Assembly: GCF_900113705.1 (NCBI RefSeq)
Contig: NZ_FOQI01000001.1
Span: 1 to 64,000, forward strand
Length of the DNA: 64,000 nucleotides
Origin: Collimonas sp. OK307
Lineage (GTDB): Bacteria > Pseudomonadota > Gammaproteobacteria > Burkholderiales > Burkholderiaceae_D
Direction of reading: 5' to 3'
The translations under genes were made by a program, and so were the position numbers. Below the pieces are notes generated by a model, which saw only the letters and a program-made list of their open reading frames with translations, was not told the DNA's origin and did not search any database. This document shows, piece after piece, positions 8,585-17,086 of the stretch. The first letter of the stretch is position 1, and each line of letters begins with the position of its first letter.

Positions 8585-8791
8585 TTAATCGGCGGTAATT
8601 ATCAAACACCCGGCCATGACTCTGACGCGGACGTTGGCATTGGGGCTGAAGCCTGTTTGTTCGATCCCGTTGCCTTGCAGGCGTATCCAGAGTGTCTCAG
8701 GATCATCGTCCTGATAAAAAGACACACTGAGTCGTTGTGTCGCGTTTACTATCGATGTGCTGGTATCTCGCGTACTATTGCGCTTAGCCAT
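8585..8791 (-). CDS. SymE-like small protein (type I toxin family)
   Basis: The 68-residue protein has a polar, Ser/Thr-rich N-terminal tail and then a compact beta-rich domain (RLSVSFYQDD to VRVRVMAGCLIITAD). The domain carries the W-I/L-R-L-x-G-x-x-I-x-x-x-GF pattern and a C-terminal x-G-x-L-I-I-T, typical of SymE (AbrB-like fold). SymE in E. coli is an SOS-induced toxin held down by the antisense RNA SymR. No LexA box was recognised here and no antisense RNA can be shown. It is shorter than E. coli SymE (113 residues). It lies beside phage and IS debris, consistent with horizontal origin. Confidence 0.65.
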   Translation of the reverse strand: MAKRNSTRDTSTSIVNATQRLSVSFYQDDDPETLWIRLQGNGIEQTGFSPNANVRVRVMAGCLIITAD

Positions 8792-8820
8792 ATTAACTAC
8801 TCCGTTTAGTTGATTGGTTA

Positions 8821-8854
8821 GCGGGTCATAGGTGTTCGTGCACCTGTGATCCGC
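8821..8854. promoter_or_regulatory. Strong hairpin in the leader of the SymE-like gene
   Basis: GCGGGTCATAGGTG pairs over 14 positions with CACCTGTGATCCGC (two G-T wobbles), with a six-base loop. It ends 30 bases before the start codon of the SymE-like gene, so it could fold in its 5' untranslated region or act as an operator. Confidence 0.5.
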
Positions 8855-9034
8855 GTCTATTTACTGCCCTACAAAACGTTCTTTAATCTGAACGCATTCT
8901 TAAAAATAGCATATGCCAATTTTTAAATACATCATTATCGTGCGTCGATAGATTTTTAAGAAAATGCAGATACTTGGCTTTGTGAGCATAAGCAAAGAGC
9001 TGCAAGAGATTCGCATGTATCGGCAGTGCGGACA

Positions 9035-9799
9035 TCATGCTCCTTCTCCGCTACGCAAGGAGGCATCAGCCGGTGGCGCCCAGCGTTGTGACAGCAGGGC
9101 AAACAACTGATCGGCCACAATCGCCAGCAACGCAACCAGTAACGCACCTTGGATCACATAGGCTGTATTGAATCCGCTGAGGCCGACGATAATCGGCAGT
9201 CCGAGTGTCTTGGCGCCGACGGTAGATGCAATTGCCGCCGTACCGATATTGATCACTACCGAGGTGCGCACGCCGGCCAGTATCACCGGCGCCGCCAGCG
9301 GCAGTTCGACCCGGCGCAGGATTTGCCAGCGGTCCATACCTATGCCGCGCGCAACTTCCAGAATCGACGGCGGGATCGATGACAAACCGGCTATCGCTCC
9401 TTGCGCCACAGGCAGCACACCGTACATGACAAGCGCAATCAGGGCAGGGGTTTTGCCAAAGCCGATCAATGGCACAGCAACTGCCAGCACCGCCACCGGA
9501 GGAAACGACTGACTGATAGCGAGCACCGTTTCCAGTGATGACCGGAACGGCCGTCCCGCCGGCCTGGTGACGAATATACCTGCGGCCACGCCACCCAGTA
9601 CCGTGACGATGCCAGACAGGAACACGATATTCAAATGCGCCAGTACCAGCGTGGCAAACGAGTCTTGCATGTACATAGGGCGGGCCAGCTCGGGAAAGGC
9701 GTTGGCGAACAGGGGGGCTGTCAGCGGCATGCCAAAGGTAAGCCCCAGCAGCAAAAGACTACTGATGGCGAGCCAGCGATAACGATAGAGCCGTCTCAC
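9035..9799 (-). CDS. yehW: Osmoprotectant ABC transporter permease (YehW-like)
   Basis: This 254-residue inner-membrane permease has about six hydrophobic segments and a BPD_transp_1 domain; the coupling-loop EAA-like motif is near [31 protein letters not shown]. Size and position match YehW, the smaller of two permeases of the YehZYXW system that imports glycine betaine or related compounds with low affinity. It begins at GTG 9799, overlapping the stop of the ATPase gene as GTGA, so translation is coupled. It is the last gene of a five-gene minus-strand operon. Confidence 0.88.
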   Translation of the reverse strand: MRRLYRYRWLAISSLLLLGLTFGMPLTAPLFANAFPELARPMYMQDSFATLVLAHLNIVFLSGIVTVLGGVAAGIFVTRPAGRPFRSSLETVLAISQSFPPVAVLAVAVPLIGFGKTPALIALVMYGVLPVAQGAIAGLSSIPPSILEVARGIGMDRWQILRRVELPLAAPVILAGVRTSVVINIGTAAIASTVGAKTLGLPIIVGLSGFNTAYVIQGALLVALLAIVADQLFALLSQRWAPPADASLRSGEGA

Positions 9800-10728
9800 C
9801 GCGGAGGCTCCAGCAAATCGGCGAAATGCAGCACTCCCGCAGGCAGGCCGTGTTCATCTACCACCGGCAGGCTGTGTTCTTTGCGGGTGATAAAGGCCGA
9901 CAGCGCCTCGCGCAGCGTGCTGTTGCTGCGAATCGGTTCGCCGGGGATGACAGGCTGGGCGCGCACCCGGTCGGCGATCTGGTCCAGGCCGAGCAGACGA
10001 ACACCGATATCGCTCTGGCCGACGAATTCACGCACAAAGTCGTTCTCCGGCGATAGCAGGAAATCCCGCGGCGCGCCTTGTTGCACGATGCGTCCATGAT
10101 CCATCAGGATGATGCGTTCACCCAAGGCCAGGGCTTCGTCGATGTCATGCGTCACCAATACGATCGTCTTGCCAGATACCTGGTGGATATTGGCCAGTTC
10201 CTGTTGCAGGCTGGCGCGGGTCACGGGATCAAGCGCGCCGAAGGGTTCGTCCATCAGCAGCACATCAGGATCGGCCGCCAGAGCGCGTGCCACGCCCACC
10301 CGTTGCTGCTGGCCGCCGGAAAGCTGGTCCGGATAGCGATGACGGAATTCTTCAGGTGGCAGATGCAACAGTTCCAGCAGCTCGCCGACGCGGTCGCGGA
10401 TGCGTACTTTTGGCCATTTCAACAATGCCGGGACGGCGCCGATGTTCTGCTCCACGGTCCAATGCGGAAACAAGCCGACCGACTGGATCGCGTAGCCGAT
10501 GCGGCGCCGCAACTGTTCCGGTGCGTGTTCGGCAATATTCTTGCCGTGCAGCCGGATGCTGCCGCTATCCGGCTCCAGCAAGCGATTCAGCAGCTTCAGC
10601 ATGGTCGACTTGCCAGAGCCGGAAGTGCCGATCAATACAGCAAACTCGCCATTTTCAACCGTCAGGCTCAGCTCGCTGACCGCTTGCCGGCCATCGAATG
10701 ATTTGCTTACTTCGCTGATTTCAATCAC
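9796..10728 (-). CDS. yehX: Osmoprotectant ABC transporter ATP-binding protein (YehX-like)
   Basis: The 310-residue ABC ATPase has Walker [11 protein letters not shown]-loop, signature [10 protein letters not shown], Walker [13 protein letters not shown] and switch His in LVTHD. A C-terminal CBS-type extension (about residues 245-305) is typical of OpuA/YehX ATPases and may sense ionic strength. It starts at GTG 10728, overlapping the end of the upstream permease by eight bases. Confidence 0.92.
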   Translation of the reverse strand: MIEISEVSKSFDGRQAVSELSLTVENGEFAVLIGTSGSGKSTMLKLLNRLLEPDSGSIRLHGKNIAEHAPEQLRRRIGYAIQSVGLFPHWTVEQNIGAVPALLKWPKVRIRDRVGELLELLHLPPEEFRHRYPDQLSGGQQQRVGVARALAADPDVLLMDEPFGALDPVTRASLQQELANIHQVSGKTIVLVTHDIDEALALGERIILMDHGRIVQQGAPRDFLLSPENDFVREFVGQSDIGVRLLGLDQIADRVRAQPVIPGEPIRSNSTLREALSAFITRKEHSLPVVDEHGLPAGVLHFADLLEPPR

Positions 10729-11926
10729 GGTTTTGTCTCCTCAAGACAGAGATCGCTACCTTGAATAAAGTATCGACGCCGATAGCCAGCAAAATCACCG
10801 GGATGACTCCCAGCAAAACCAGATCCAGCGCGCTGCTGGACATGCCCTGGAACATGAGGACGCCAAACCCGCCGGCGCCGATCAACGCCGCCACCACAGC
10901 CAGGCCGATCGCCTGTACTGTCGTGACACGGATACTTGACAGGAATACTGGCAAAGCCAGCGGCAGCTCGACACGAAAGAATATCTGCCACGGCGACATG
11001 CCGATACCGCTCGCCGCTTCGCGTACGGATGGCGGCACTTGCTCAAGTGCCGCCAGGGTGCCATGGGTCATCGGCAACAGTGAATACAATGTCAGCGCCA
11101 GCAACGCCGGCGCCAGGCCGATGCCGCCAATGCCAGATTGCGGAAACAGGCTGCCCAACAGCGCCAGCGGGGCGATGAGCAAGCCAAACAAGGCTATCGA
11201 GGGAATGGTTTGTATGACGTTCAACACTGGGAACAGCAGCTTGCGCGCTTGCCGGCTATGAAAAGACAGCGTGCCGAGCAAAGCGCCGATCAGAACCGCA
11301 GGCAGTACGGAAAAAGCTACCAGCTGGACATGGCGTAACAGTGCCAGGTCAAAGGCATCCTGATGATTCTGGTATTCCTTCAGCAGCGACAGATGGTCCA
11401 GGTACCCGGATGCTGCCAGTGCCACAATCGGCATCAACGCTGCCAGTATTACCGCTATCCGCGCCGGCAACGACAGGACAAGCCCGCGTAGCGCCTCGGC
11501 CAGCTGCAGCCAGGCGGTCAGCAACAATAACCAGAACGCGCCCCCGAACGAGACCCGCACCAAGGAATCGATTTCTCTGGTGCGGAGCTGTGCTTCGTGT
11601 CCCGCTAACGCCAGCAGGCCACCACTCAGGGCGGCCGCCGCGATGATCAGAAGAATATAGCTGGCTCGGCCAGGTCGCAGCCACGGTGCAAGCAGCAACG
11701 GTAACGCGGGAATCGCCAGCAGCCAGTAGCGAGCGGCAAGCTGGCTAAGAAGAATGCCCTGGCCGCTAAGCAGGCGGTTGGGAGCGTAAGTCAGCAAGGG
11801 CAGGTTGGCGCCGGCGACGATGGCTACAATAACCAGCAACAGGTGCACCGGGTTCTGCAGCTTGGCGAGTGACAGCATGCTGTCGCCTGGTCGCCATGGC
11901 AGTTTCGCCGGATGCGCCATGGTCAC
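10721..11926 (-). CDS. yehY: Osmoprotectant ABC transporter permease with long N-terminal part (YehY-like)
   Basis: The 401-residue membrane protein has an N-terminal block of four or so hydrophobic segments absent from the shorter partner, followed by the transporter domain with the coupling loop REAASGIGMSPWQIFFRVELPLALPV. The size agrees with YehY (about 385). GTG 11926 overlaps the stop of the binding-protein gene (GTGA); an ATG two codons later is the alternative start. Confidence 0.9.
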   Translation of the reverse strand: MTMAHPAKLPWRPGDSMLSLAKLQNPVHLLLVIVAIVAGANLPLLTYAPNRLLSGQGILLSQLAARYWLLAIPALPLLLAPWLRPGRASYILLIIAAAALSGGLLALAGHEAQLRTREIDSLVRVSFGGAFWLLLLTAWLQLAEALRGLVLSLPARIAVILAALMPIVALAASGYLDHLSLLKEYQNHQDAFDLALLRHVQLVAFSVLPAVLIGALLGTLSFHSRQARKLLFPVLNVIQTIPSIALFGLLIAPLALLGSLFPQSGIGGIGLAPALLALTLYSLLPMTHGTLAALEQVPPSVREAASGIGMSPWQIFFRVELPLALPVFLSSIRVTTVQAIGLAVVAALIGAGGFGVLMFQGMSSSALDLVLLGVIPVILLAIGVDTLFKVAISVLRRQNRD

Positions 11927-12840
11927 TTGATAAAACCTTTGCTACGCAGGTAATCGCCGGCGATTTTGCGAGCGTCGCGTCCTTCGATCGCAATGCCCGC
12001 GTTCAGTCTTTGCAAGGTCGGGCTATCTAGCGACATGAATACCGGTTTCAGCAAGTCCGGGATGTTCGGATAGCGCGCCAGCACGTCGCCGCGGATGACC
12101 GCAGTTGGCGCATAGACCGGCTGCACGGCTTTCACATCGTCGAGCGTGACCAGGCCCAGCGCGGCTATCGCGCCGTCGGTGCCGTACACCATCGCTGCAT
12201 TGACGCCTGAAGTCTGTTCCGCGGCAGCCTTGATCGTTGCCGCTGTATCGCCGCCGGCCAAGGTCAGCAACTGGTCCTGTTTGAGCTTGAATCCGTAGCT
12301 GTTTTCAAACGCCGGCAAGGCGTCCGGACGCTCGATGAATTCGGCCGAGGCCGCCAGCTTGAAGCGGCCACCCTGGTTGATCCAGCGACCGAGATCAGCC
12401 AGCGTCTTGAGCTTGTTGGCCTGCGCCATATCCTTGCGAACCGCGATAAGCCACGTATTGTTGGCAGGAGAAGGGGTGAGCCATACCAGCTTGTTTTTCT
12501 CAAAATCCAGTTTTTTCACTAACTGATAAGCATTTTCTGGATTCTTCCAGGCCGGGTTCTTTTCGTCGGAAAAGAAAAAGGCGCCGTTGCCTGTGTATTC
12601 CGGATAAACATCCAGCTCGCCGGAGAGCAGGGCGTTGCGTACCACCTTGGTGGTGCCGATCTGCAGACGATTGACGGTCTTGATGCCGTTAGCTTCCAGC
12701 ACCAGCTGGATCAGATTGCCCAGTAAGGCGCCTTCGGTGTCGATCTTGGAGCCGACGCGAACCGGCTCAGCCGCCTGTGCGCAAGGCGATAGCAGGATCG
12801 CGACCAAGGCCGCGCCGAGCAGGCGGCGGTAGATACTCAT
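11923..12840 (-). CDS. osmF: Periplasmic osmoprotectant-binding protein (OsmF/YehZ-like)
   Basis: The 305-residue OpuAC-type solute-binding protein has an N-terminal Sec signal peptide (cleavage expected after CAQA). The mature part runs from EPVRVGSKIDTEGALLGN and contains the family motif YPEYTGNG. It delivers a quaternary ammonium compatible solute to YehWXY. Its ATG overlaps the PcaC-like stop codon (ATGA), so all five genes are likely co-translated. Confidence 0.92.
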   Translation of the reverse strand: MSIYRRLLGAALVAILLSPCAQAAEPVRVGSKIDTEGALLGNLIQLVLEANGIKTVNRLQIGTTKVVRNALLSGELDVYPEYTGNGAFFFSDEKNPAWKNPENAYQLVKKLDFEKNKLVWLTPSPANNTWLIAVRKDMAQANKLKTLADLGRWINQGGRFKLAASAEFIERPDALPAFENSYGFKLKQDQLLTLAGGDTAATIKAAAEQTSGVNAAMVYGTDGAIAALGLVTLDDVKAVQPVYAPTAVIRGDVLARYPNIPDLLKPVFMSLDSPTLQRLNAGIAIEGRDARKIAGDYLRSKGFIK

Positions 12841-13226
12841 GGGGCCCCCGGTGCCGCCGCCATTTCAGACAAAACCTCTTGCGCCGCACGGAAAGCATCG
12901 ACTGCCAGAGGTACGCCGCAGTACACGGTTGCGTGCAGCAGCACTTCCTGTATTTCTTTTACCGTAGCACCGTTGTTACGGGCGCCGCGTACATGCCCCT
13001 TTAGTTCTTGTGTGCGACCCAGGGCGGTCAGCATTGCCAGCGTAGTCAGGCTGCGGGTTTTCAGGTCCAGGCCATCCCGGCACCAGACTGTGCCCCAGGC
13101 ATTGCGGGTGATGTATTCCTGCAACGGCCGTGTAAAGTCATCGGCATTGGCGAAAGCCTTGGCCACGAACTCCTCGCCCATCACCTGTTTGCGTATTTGC
13201 AAACCATCTTCGAATTGCTTGTCCAT
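12837..13226 (-). CDS. pcaC: Carboxymuconolactone decarboxylase family protein (PcaC-like)
   Basis: The 129-residue protein has the all-helical AhpD/CMD fold and close similarity in pattern to gamma-carboxymuconolactone decarboxylase (EFVAKAFANADDFTRPLQEYITRNAWGTVW, then RSLTTLAMLTALGR and HVRGARNNGATVKEIQEVLLHATVYCGVP). PcaC enzymes convert 4-carboxymuconolactone to beta-ketoadipate enol-lactone in protocatechuate breakdown. No other pca gene is in the window. Here it is the first gene of the osmoprotectant transporter operon, coupled to osmF by ATGA. It may serve degradation of an imported compound or act on a different lactone. Confidence 0.85.
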   Translation of the reverse strand: MDKQFEDGLQIRKQVMGEEFVAKAFANADDFTRPLQEYITRNAWGTVWCRDGLDLKTRSLTTLAMLTALGRTQELKGHVRGARNNGATVKEIQEVLLHATVYCGVPLAVDAFRAAQEVLSEMAAAPGAP

Positions 13227-13281
13227 GCATTCCCCCTGTTTGCGTTATACGATTTGTACGATCTTTGCGAATACTGCAAAT

Positions 13282-13298
13282 ATAATGTAATACATTAT
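13282..13298. promoter_or_regulatory. Perfect 17-base palindrome in the divergent control region
   Basis: ATAATGTA-A-TACATTAT lies 56 bases upstream of the PcaC-like start in a very AT-rich 270-base region between two divergent transcription units. It looks like a dimeric-regulator operator (GntR or similar type). Confidence 0.55.
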
Positions 13299-13499
13299 GA
13301 ATTATTCGTAATATATTGTTTATAAAGTAATTTATACTTTTTATTGCGAGTTTGCGCAAAAAGTTTTCAAAAAAATATACGCTTTTTTTGTTTCACTCAA
13401 ATCTTATAAGAATCGACTAGATAATAAATTGAAAGCTAATTGCAAGCTTTAGAAGAGTATTGTCGAGCGAAAATAATTACAATCAGGGAGACAACAATC

Positions 13500-14615
13500 A
13501 TGAGAACGCTTATCGCAGCGTCCGCCGCGCTTTTGTTCCTGGCATCCGCAGCAATTGCCAACGCACAGGAAAAGATCGTCATTGGACAATCCGTAGAGTT
13601 ATCGGGCGAAGCCACCGGTAAGGAAAACATGGAAGGCGCGCTGGCTTACTTCGCCTGGGTCAACGCACAGGGTGGCGTATATGGACGGAAGATCGAGCTT
13701 AAGTCCTATGACGATAAGCGCAAGCCGGAAACCACCAGGCTCAATACCGAGAAGCTGTTAAAGGAGGACAACGCGCTGGCGCTGTTCGGCTATCGCAGCA
13801 CGCCGACGGTGGAAGCCGTCCTGCCATTGTTGTTGGCCGAGAAAGTACCGATGATCGCACCGTTCTCCGGCGGACAAAGCTTGCACAAGCCATTCAATCC
13901 GTATCTGTTCAATCTGCGCGCCAGTTATCAGGCCGAAACGGCGAAAATGGTTGAATTGTTCGGTTCCCTGGGAATCAGCAAGGTGGCCATCTTGTATCAG
14001 GACGACAGCTTCGGCAAGGATGGATTGGCAGGTTTTGAACGTAATCTGGCGGCCCATAAACTGAATCCCGTAGTGACCGTGAGCTATGACCGCAAGGATC
14101 TGAAAATCGACAAGGCCGTCAACGCCATCGTGGCGGCCAACCCGCAAGCGGTGCTGATGGCTTGCACGCCCTCGGCCTGTGCCGATTTTGTCAAACAAGT
14201 CCGCAAGCTGGGACTTCACCCTGCATTCATGATGCTCTCCAATGTCAGCTCCGAAACTTTCTTCGAATCGCTGGGCGATGACGGACGCGGCGTGAGCGTG
14301 ATGCAAGTGATGCCCTACCCGAAAAATTATGGTTCAGGCGCGGCACGGGAATTCCAGAGCGTCTTGAAAGGAATGGCTAAACCGCCACCGGCTTCTTATT
14401 CGACATTCGAAGGTTTCGTCGCCGCGAAGCTGTTGACGGAGGGCCTGCGCAGGGCCGGCCCCAATCCGACCAGGCCAAAACTGGTGGCCGCATTGGAGAC
14501 GCTACGGAATTTTGACCTGGGCGGGGTGAGGGTGTCGTACTCTCCGACCGATCATGACGGATCAAACTTCGTGGAAATGATCATGATCGGCAAGCATGGG
14601 TCGATCCTGCGTTGA
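13500..14615 (+). CDS. Branched-chain amino acid/amide-type ABC substrate-binding protein (LivK-like), orphan
   Basis: The 371-residue periplasmic binding protein of type I fold (Peripla_BP_6) has a Sec signal peptide (MRTLIAASAALLFLASAAIANA). The mature N-terminus is QEKIVIGQSVELSGEATG. An ATG at 13500 with the GGGAG site is chosen over a frame opening 60 bases upstream, because it begins the signal peptide. Such proteins bind leucine-type amino acids, amides, urea or aromatic acids. No permease or ATPase genes adjoin it, so it either feeds a remote transporter or acts as a sensor. Confidence 0.88.
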   Translation: MRTLIAASAALLFLASAAIANAQEKIVIGQSVELSGEATGKENMEGALAYFAWVNAQGGVYGRKIELKSYDDKRKPETTRLNTEKLLKEDNALALFGYRSTPTVEAVLPLLLAEKVPMIAPFSGGQSLHKPFNPYLFNLRASYQAETAKMVELFGSLGISKVAILYQDDSFGKDGLAGFERNLAAHKLNPVVTVSYDRKDLKIDKAVNAIVAANPQAVLMACTPSACADFVKQVRKLGLHPAFMMLSNVSSETFFESLGDDGRGVSVMQVMPYPKNYGSGAAREFQSVLKGMAKPPPASYSTFEGFVAAKLLTEGLRRAGPNPTRPKLVAALETLRNFDLGGVRVSYSPTDHDGSNFVEMIMIGKHGSILR

Positions 14616-14706
14616 TGTAGGATAGGGATTGAGGTTTGGTAAGCGAGGAAAACTTGCCGGCGCCTGCCTGCCCGGGCTTGCGAGACAATCCATAGGAGTG
14701 TTGACG

Positions 14707-15102
14707 ATGCAGCAATCAAACTACCTGTTCTTCACCACGACATGCGAGCAGGCTCTCGATTTCTACACGCAATGCGGGCTTGGCCATGTAGTCGAAATTC
14801 TGCGCCACGGCGCCGCGGATATGCCTCTGAAGAACGAGGCGATGCGTGGCAAAGTCATGCACGCAAGGTTCGAAGGGCCCGGGGTACTTTTTTATGCCTC
14901 AGACAACGACGACGCCGAACCGATGCGCGGCTCTGCCCATATCCTGATGACCGATAGCCGCGAGCAGACAAACCAGCTATTCGCGCGTTTGGGGCAAGGG
15001 GCGACGGTGACCACTCCGCTTGCCGTTCAGCCCTGGGGTGATTATTTTGGCAAGTTGACTGATCGCTTCGGGGTCCAATGGATGTTCAACTGTTCCGCCT
15101 GA
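14707..15102 (+). CDS. VOC-superfamily (glyoxalase/PhnB-like) protein
   Basis: The 131-residue protein has two beta-alpha-beta-beta-beta repeats of the vicinal oxygen chelate fold (YLFFTTTCEQALDFYTQCGLG, then VLFYASDND and AHILMTDSREQTNQLFARL). It ends with WGDYFGKLTDRFGVQWMFN, the usual PhnB-like ending. These proteins often bind a metal and small electrophiles; no substrate can be assigned. The ATG at 14707 follows an AGGAG site; upstream codons are not family-like. Confidence 0.85.
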   Translation: MQQSNYLFFTTTCEQALDFYTQCGLGHVVEILRHGAADMPLKNEAMRGKVMHARFEGPGVLFYASDNDDAEPMRGSAHILMTDSREQTNQLFARLGQGATVTTPLAVQPWGDYFGKLTDRFGVQWMFNCSA

Positions 15103-15136
15103 CATCCAATGCAATAACAGCAAGGAGTTCGATGCG

Positions 15137-15508
15137 ATGAACGAAAAAACGATAAAGATCCCCGGGCCGGATCATCCGATCACGATCACGCCGAATCCGG
15201 CGCGGATTCGTGTGATCGTTGCGGGGCGCGTCATTGCCGAGACCAGCCACGCGCTAACGCTGCAGGAGGCGTCATACCCGGCGGTGCAATATATCCCGCG
15301 CGAGGATGTTGACATGTCCCAGCTGAAATCGACCGGCCATGCCACCTACTGTCCCTACAAAGGGGAGTGTTCTTATTACAGTATTCCTGTCGGTGGTGAG
15401 CGTTCCGTGAATGCAGTCTGGACTTATGAGACACCCTATGCGGCTGTGGCAGAGATTAAAGATCATCTCGCGTTTTACCGCGATCGCGTCGACGCCATAG
15501 AGGATTAA
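15137..15508 (+). CDS. DUF427-domain protein
   Basis: The 123-residue protein matches DUF427 by pattern: IRVIVAGRVIAETSHALTL, then YIPREDVDMSQL and CPYKGECSYYSI and VWTYETPY. The fold is beta-rich; no activity is established. A strong AAGGAG site precedes the ATG. It is close behind the VOC gene, so the two may be co-transcribed. Confidence 0.85.
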   Translation: MNEKTIKIPGPDHPITITPNPARIRVIVAGRVIAETSHALTLQEASYPAVQYIPREDVDMSQLKSTGHATYCPYKGECSYYSIPVGGERSVNAVWTYETPYAAVAEIKDHLAFYRDRVDAIED

Positions 15509-15821
15509 TCCAACAATCTGTAGTAGCTCGAACCCGGTTTGACCTGAAAGGCCAACCGCAGGCGGGTCCGCGTGAAGCAAGGGTCAGGCCCAGCGGACGA
15601 TGAGCGCGAGGGCGTAGAGGAAGGTTGCCAAGAGGGTGCCCCGAAGCGGGATGCGGAAGCGACGAGCGAAGGTGCGATTGTGTTCATGGCGGCGCCTGTC
15701 CGGATCTGCATCTAGCGTTATTTAAAGTTCATTTGGAAAAATTTGCCGGCGCCTAAAAGGCCGACACGTTATATGCGAGTGTTCATTATTCGCACAGCGT
15801 CTGAGCAAACAAATCAATTTA
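15509..15821. other. Gap with gene debris
   Basis: On the minus strand, 15584-15720 reads through 45 codons without a start as HEHNRTFARRFRIPLRGTLL followed by a hydrophobic helix and stop. This is probably the 3' fragment of an unknown membrane-protein gene. Nothing else was recognised. Confidence 0.3.
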
Positions 15822-16124
15822 ATGCGTGCAAGCCTTGATACCCCACATAGATACCCACCAATAAGATCAAAAGCGGCCTTTGCCCAGTTTCAGTCAATCC
15901 GTAAAGATGCTGAGGATAATGCCGAATCCGTGAAGACCAAACTCAGCATGCCGGTCCTTGCAATTGGCGGCGAGAAGTCCTTCGGTGCCAACGAAGCTGC
16001 AGTCATGCGCAACGCCGCAACTAATGTCACTGAAGTTGTAGTGCCCGGTTCCGGTCACTGGCTGATGGAAGAGGCACCTGCCGAGACTATGAAGGCGGTG
16101 CAGACCTTCCTCGACAAGAACTGA
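15822..16124 (+). pseudogene. 5'-truncated alpha/beta-hydrolase gene
   Basis: From residue 20 on (FAQFQSIRKDAEDN, then KLSMPVLAIGGEKSFG and VVVPGSGHWLMEEAPAETM) the frame matches the C-terminal third of the epoxide-hydrolase/haloalkane-dehalogenase-like alpha/beta hydrolases, including the catalytic-His segment GSGHW. The nucleophile and oxyanion region, about 190 residues, is missing. The first 19 residues are unrelated. It is a decayed remnant beside other debris. Confidence 0.7.
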
Positions 16125-16134
16125 CGTGGTGCAT

Positions 16135-17079
16135 TCAACCCGGGCTGGCACGGCGTCTTTGCAGCGCCAGCAAGAACATCCAGGAAGCAACGCAGAATGG
16201 CGCGCTCAGCGCCGGCAAGCCGGCGAATCGCGATAACGGCAACATGGCGCCGGTAACGATCGCTGCGGCTGCCGAACACAAAAGTGCCGCAACTACCGGC
16301 TGCCAGCCGGGCTTCGGAATGAGCGTCGCCACGGCAAGTGCGCTAAGAGTGGCGTTAAAGCCGTATACGCCGTGGAACACAACTGCGTCCGGTGCGCCGA
16401 TGAGCAGGGCAACCACGGCGCCGGTCAAGGAGCCCGCTGCCGCCAGCATGGCAGCCCTGGTCGAGCTCACAGATATGCCGAGCAGGAAGATGCAGCCCGC
16501 AATGAGGTCGTCCTGATAGAAAATCTGGCTGACTCCTCGCAGCGTTCCGTTCAGGATCAGGCTGAGCAGATAGTGGCCGTTGTTGAATCGATCGCTCCAT
16601 ACCCGTGCGGCATCCGGTAGCAATTGACCGCTGATCCCGATGGCAGGACCTTGGGCGTAAGCGAGGCGACCGATATGCACGACTGCCAGCAGAATCAGCC
16701 AAAGCACGCAAACGAAAGGGGCGCTGAGCGTCGGCAGGCCCATGCGGCGCAAAAGCCGCAGGAACGCGTAAGTCAAGACAGCCGACAGCGCACCCGCAAG
16801 CGCCACGACAGCCCAGAGTTCCGGCGTGGGACTGAAGAGAGAACCCAACGCGAGACCGGAGAAAAAGCCGTTGAAGCCGTAGACCCCTGCCAGGATGAGG
16901 CTGCGCTCGGCACCGATCGCCCATGCAAGCAAGGTGCTGGTGAGCACACCCAGCAACGCCGCTAGGCCGACCCAGGGTGAACTGAGGAAGACACCGGAAA
17001 GTAGAATCAGCCCTGTGTATCCGTTCTGCTGGAACACACTTTGGCTGACGCCGAAAAAAAGGGCCCGCAAGCCATCCAT
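16135..17079 (-). CDS. Urea-type transporter (UT family) of the ATP-grasp/decarboxylase operon
   Basis: The 314-residue inner-membrane protein consists of two homologous halves with about ten hydrophobic segments. Hallmarks of the UT family appear twice: YGFNGFFSGLALG in the first half and YGFNATLSALAVA in the second. UT proteins are trimeric channels for urea and small amides. The ATG at 17079 has a GAGG site in the end of the preceding gene, seven bases away, so it is the third gene of a compact operon. No urease genes are in the window. The cargo may be urea made or used by the operon, or a similar small amide. Confidence 0.85.
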   Translation of the reverse strand: MDGLRALFFGVSQSVFQQNGYTGLILLSGVFLSSPWVGLAALLGVLTSTLLAWAIGAERSLILAGVYGFNGFFSGLALGSLFSPTPELWAVVALAGALSAVLTYAFLRLLRRMGLPTLSAPFVCVLWLILLAVVHIGRLAYAQGPAIGISGQLLPDAARVWSDRFNNGHYLLSLILNGTLRGVSQIFYQDDLIAGCIFLLGISVSSTRAAMLAAAGSLTGAVVALLIGAPDAVVFHGVYGFNATLSALAVATLIPKPGWQPVVAALLCSAAAAIVTGAMLPLSRFAGLPALSAPFCVASWMFLLALQRRRASPG

Positions 17080-17086
17080 GGCGTCC

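Noticed and set aside
8821-8854. Leader hairpin as a classical riboswitch or SymR-type antisense RNA gene
   Set aside because: No riboswitch core motif is visible and no promoter for an antisense RNA could be identified by eye; only the hairpin is claimed.
16135-17079. Urea transporter as part of a urease locus
   Set aside because: No ureA, B, C or accessory genes occur in the window; the neighbours are the ligase/decarboxylase genes.
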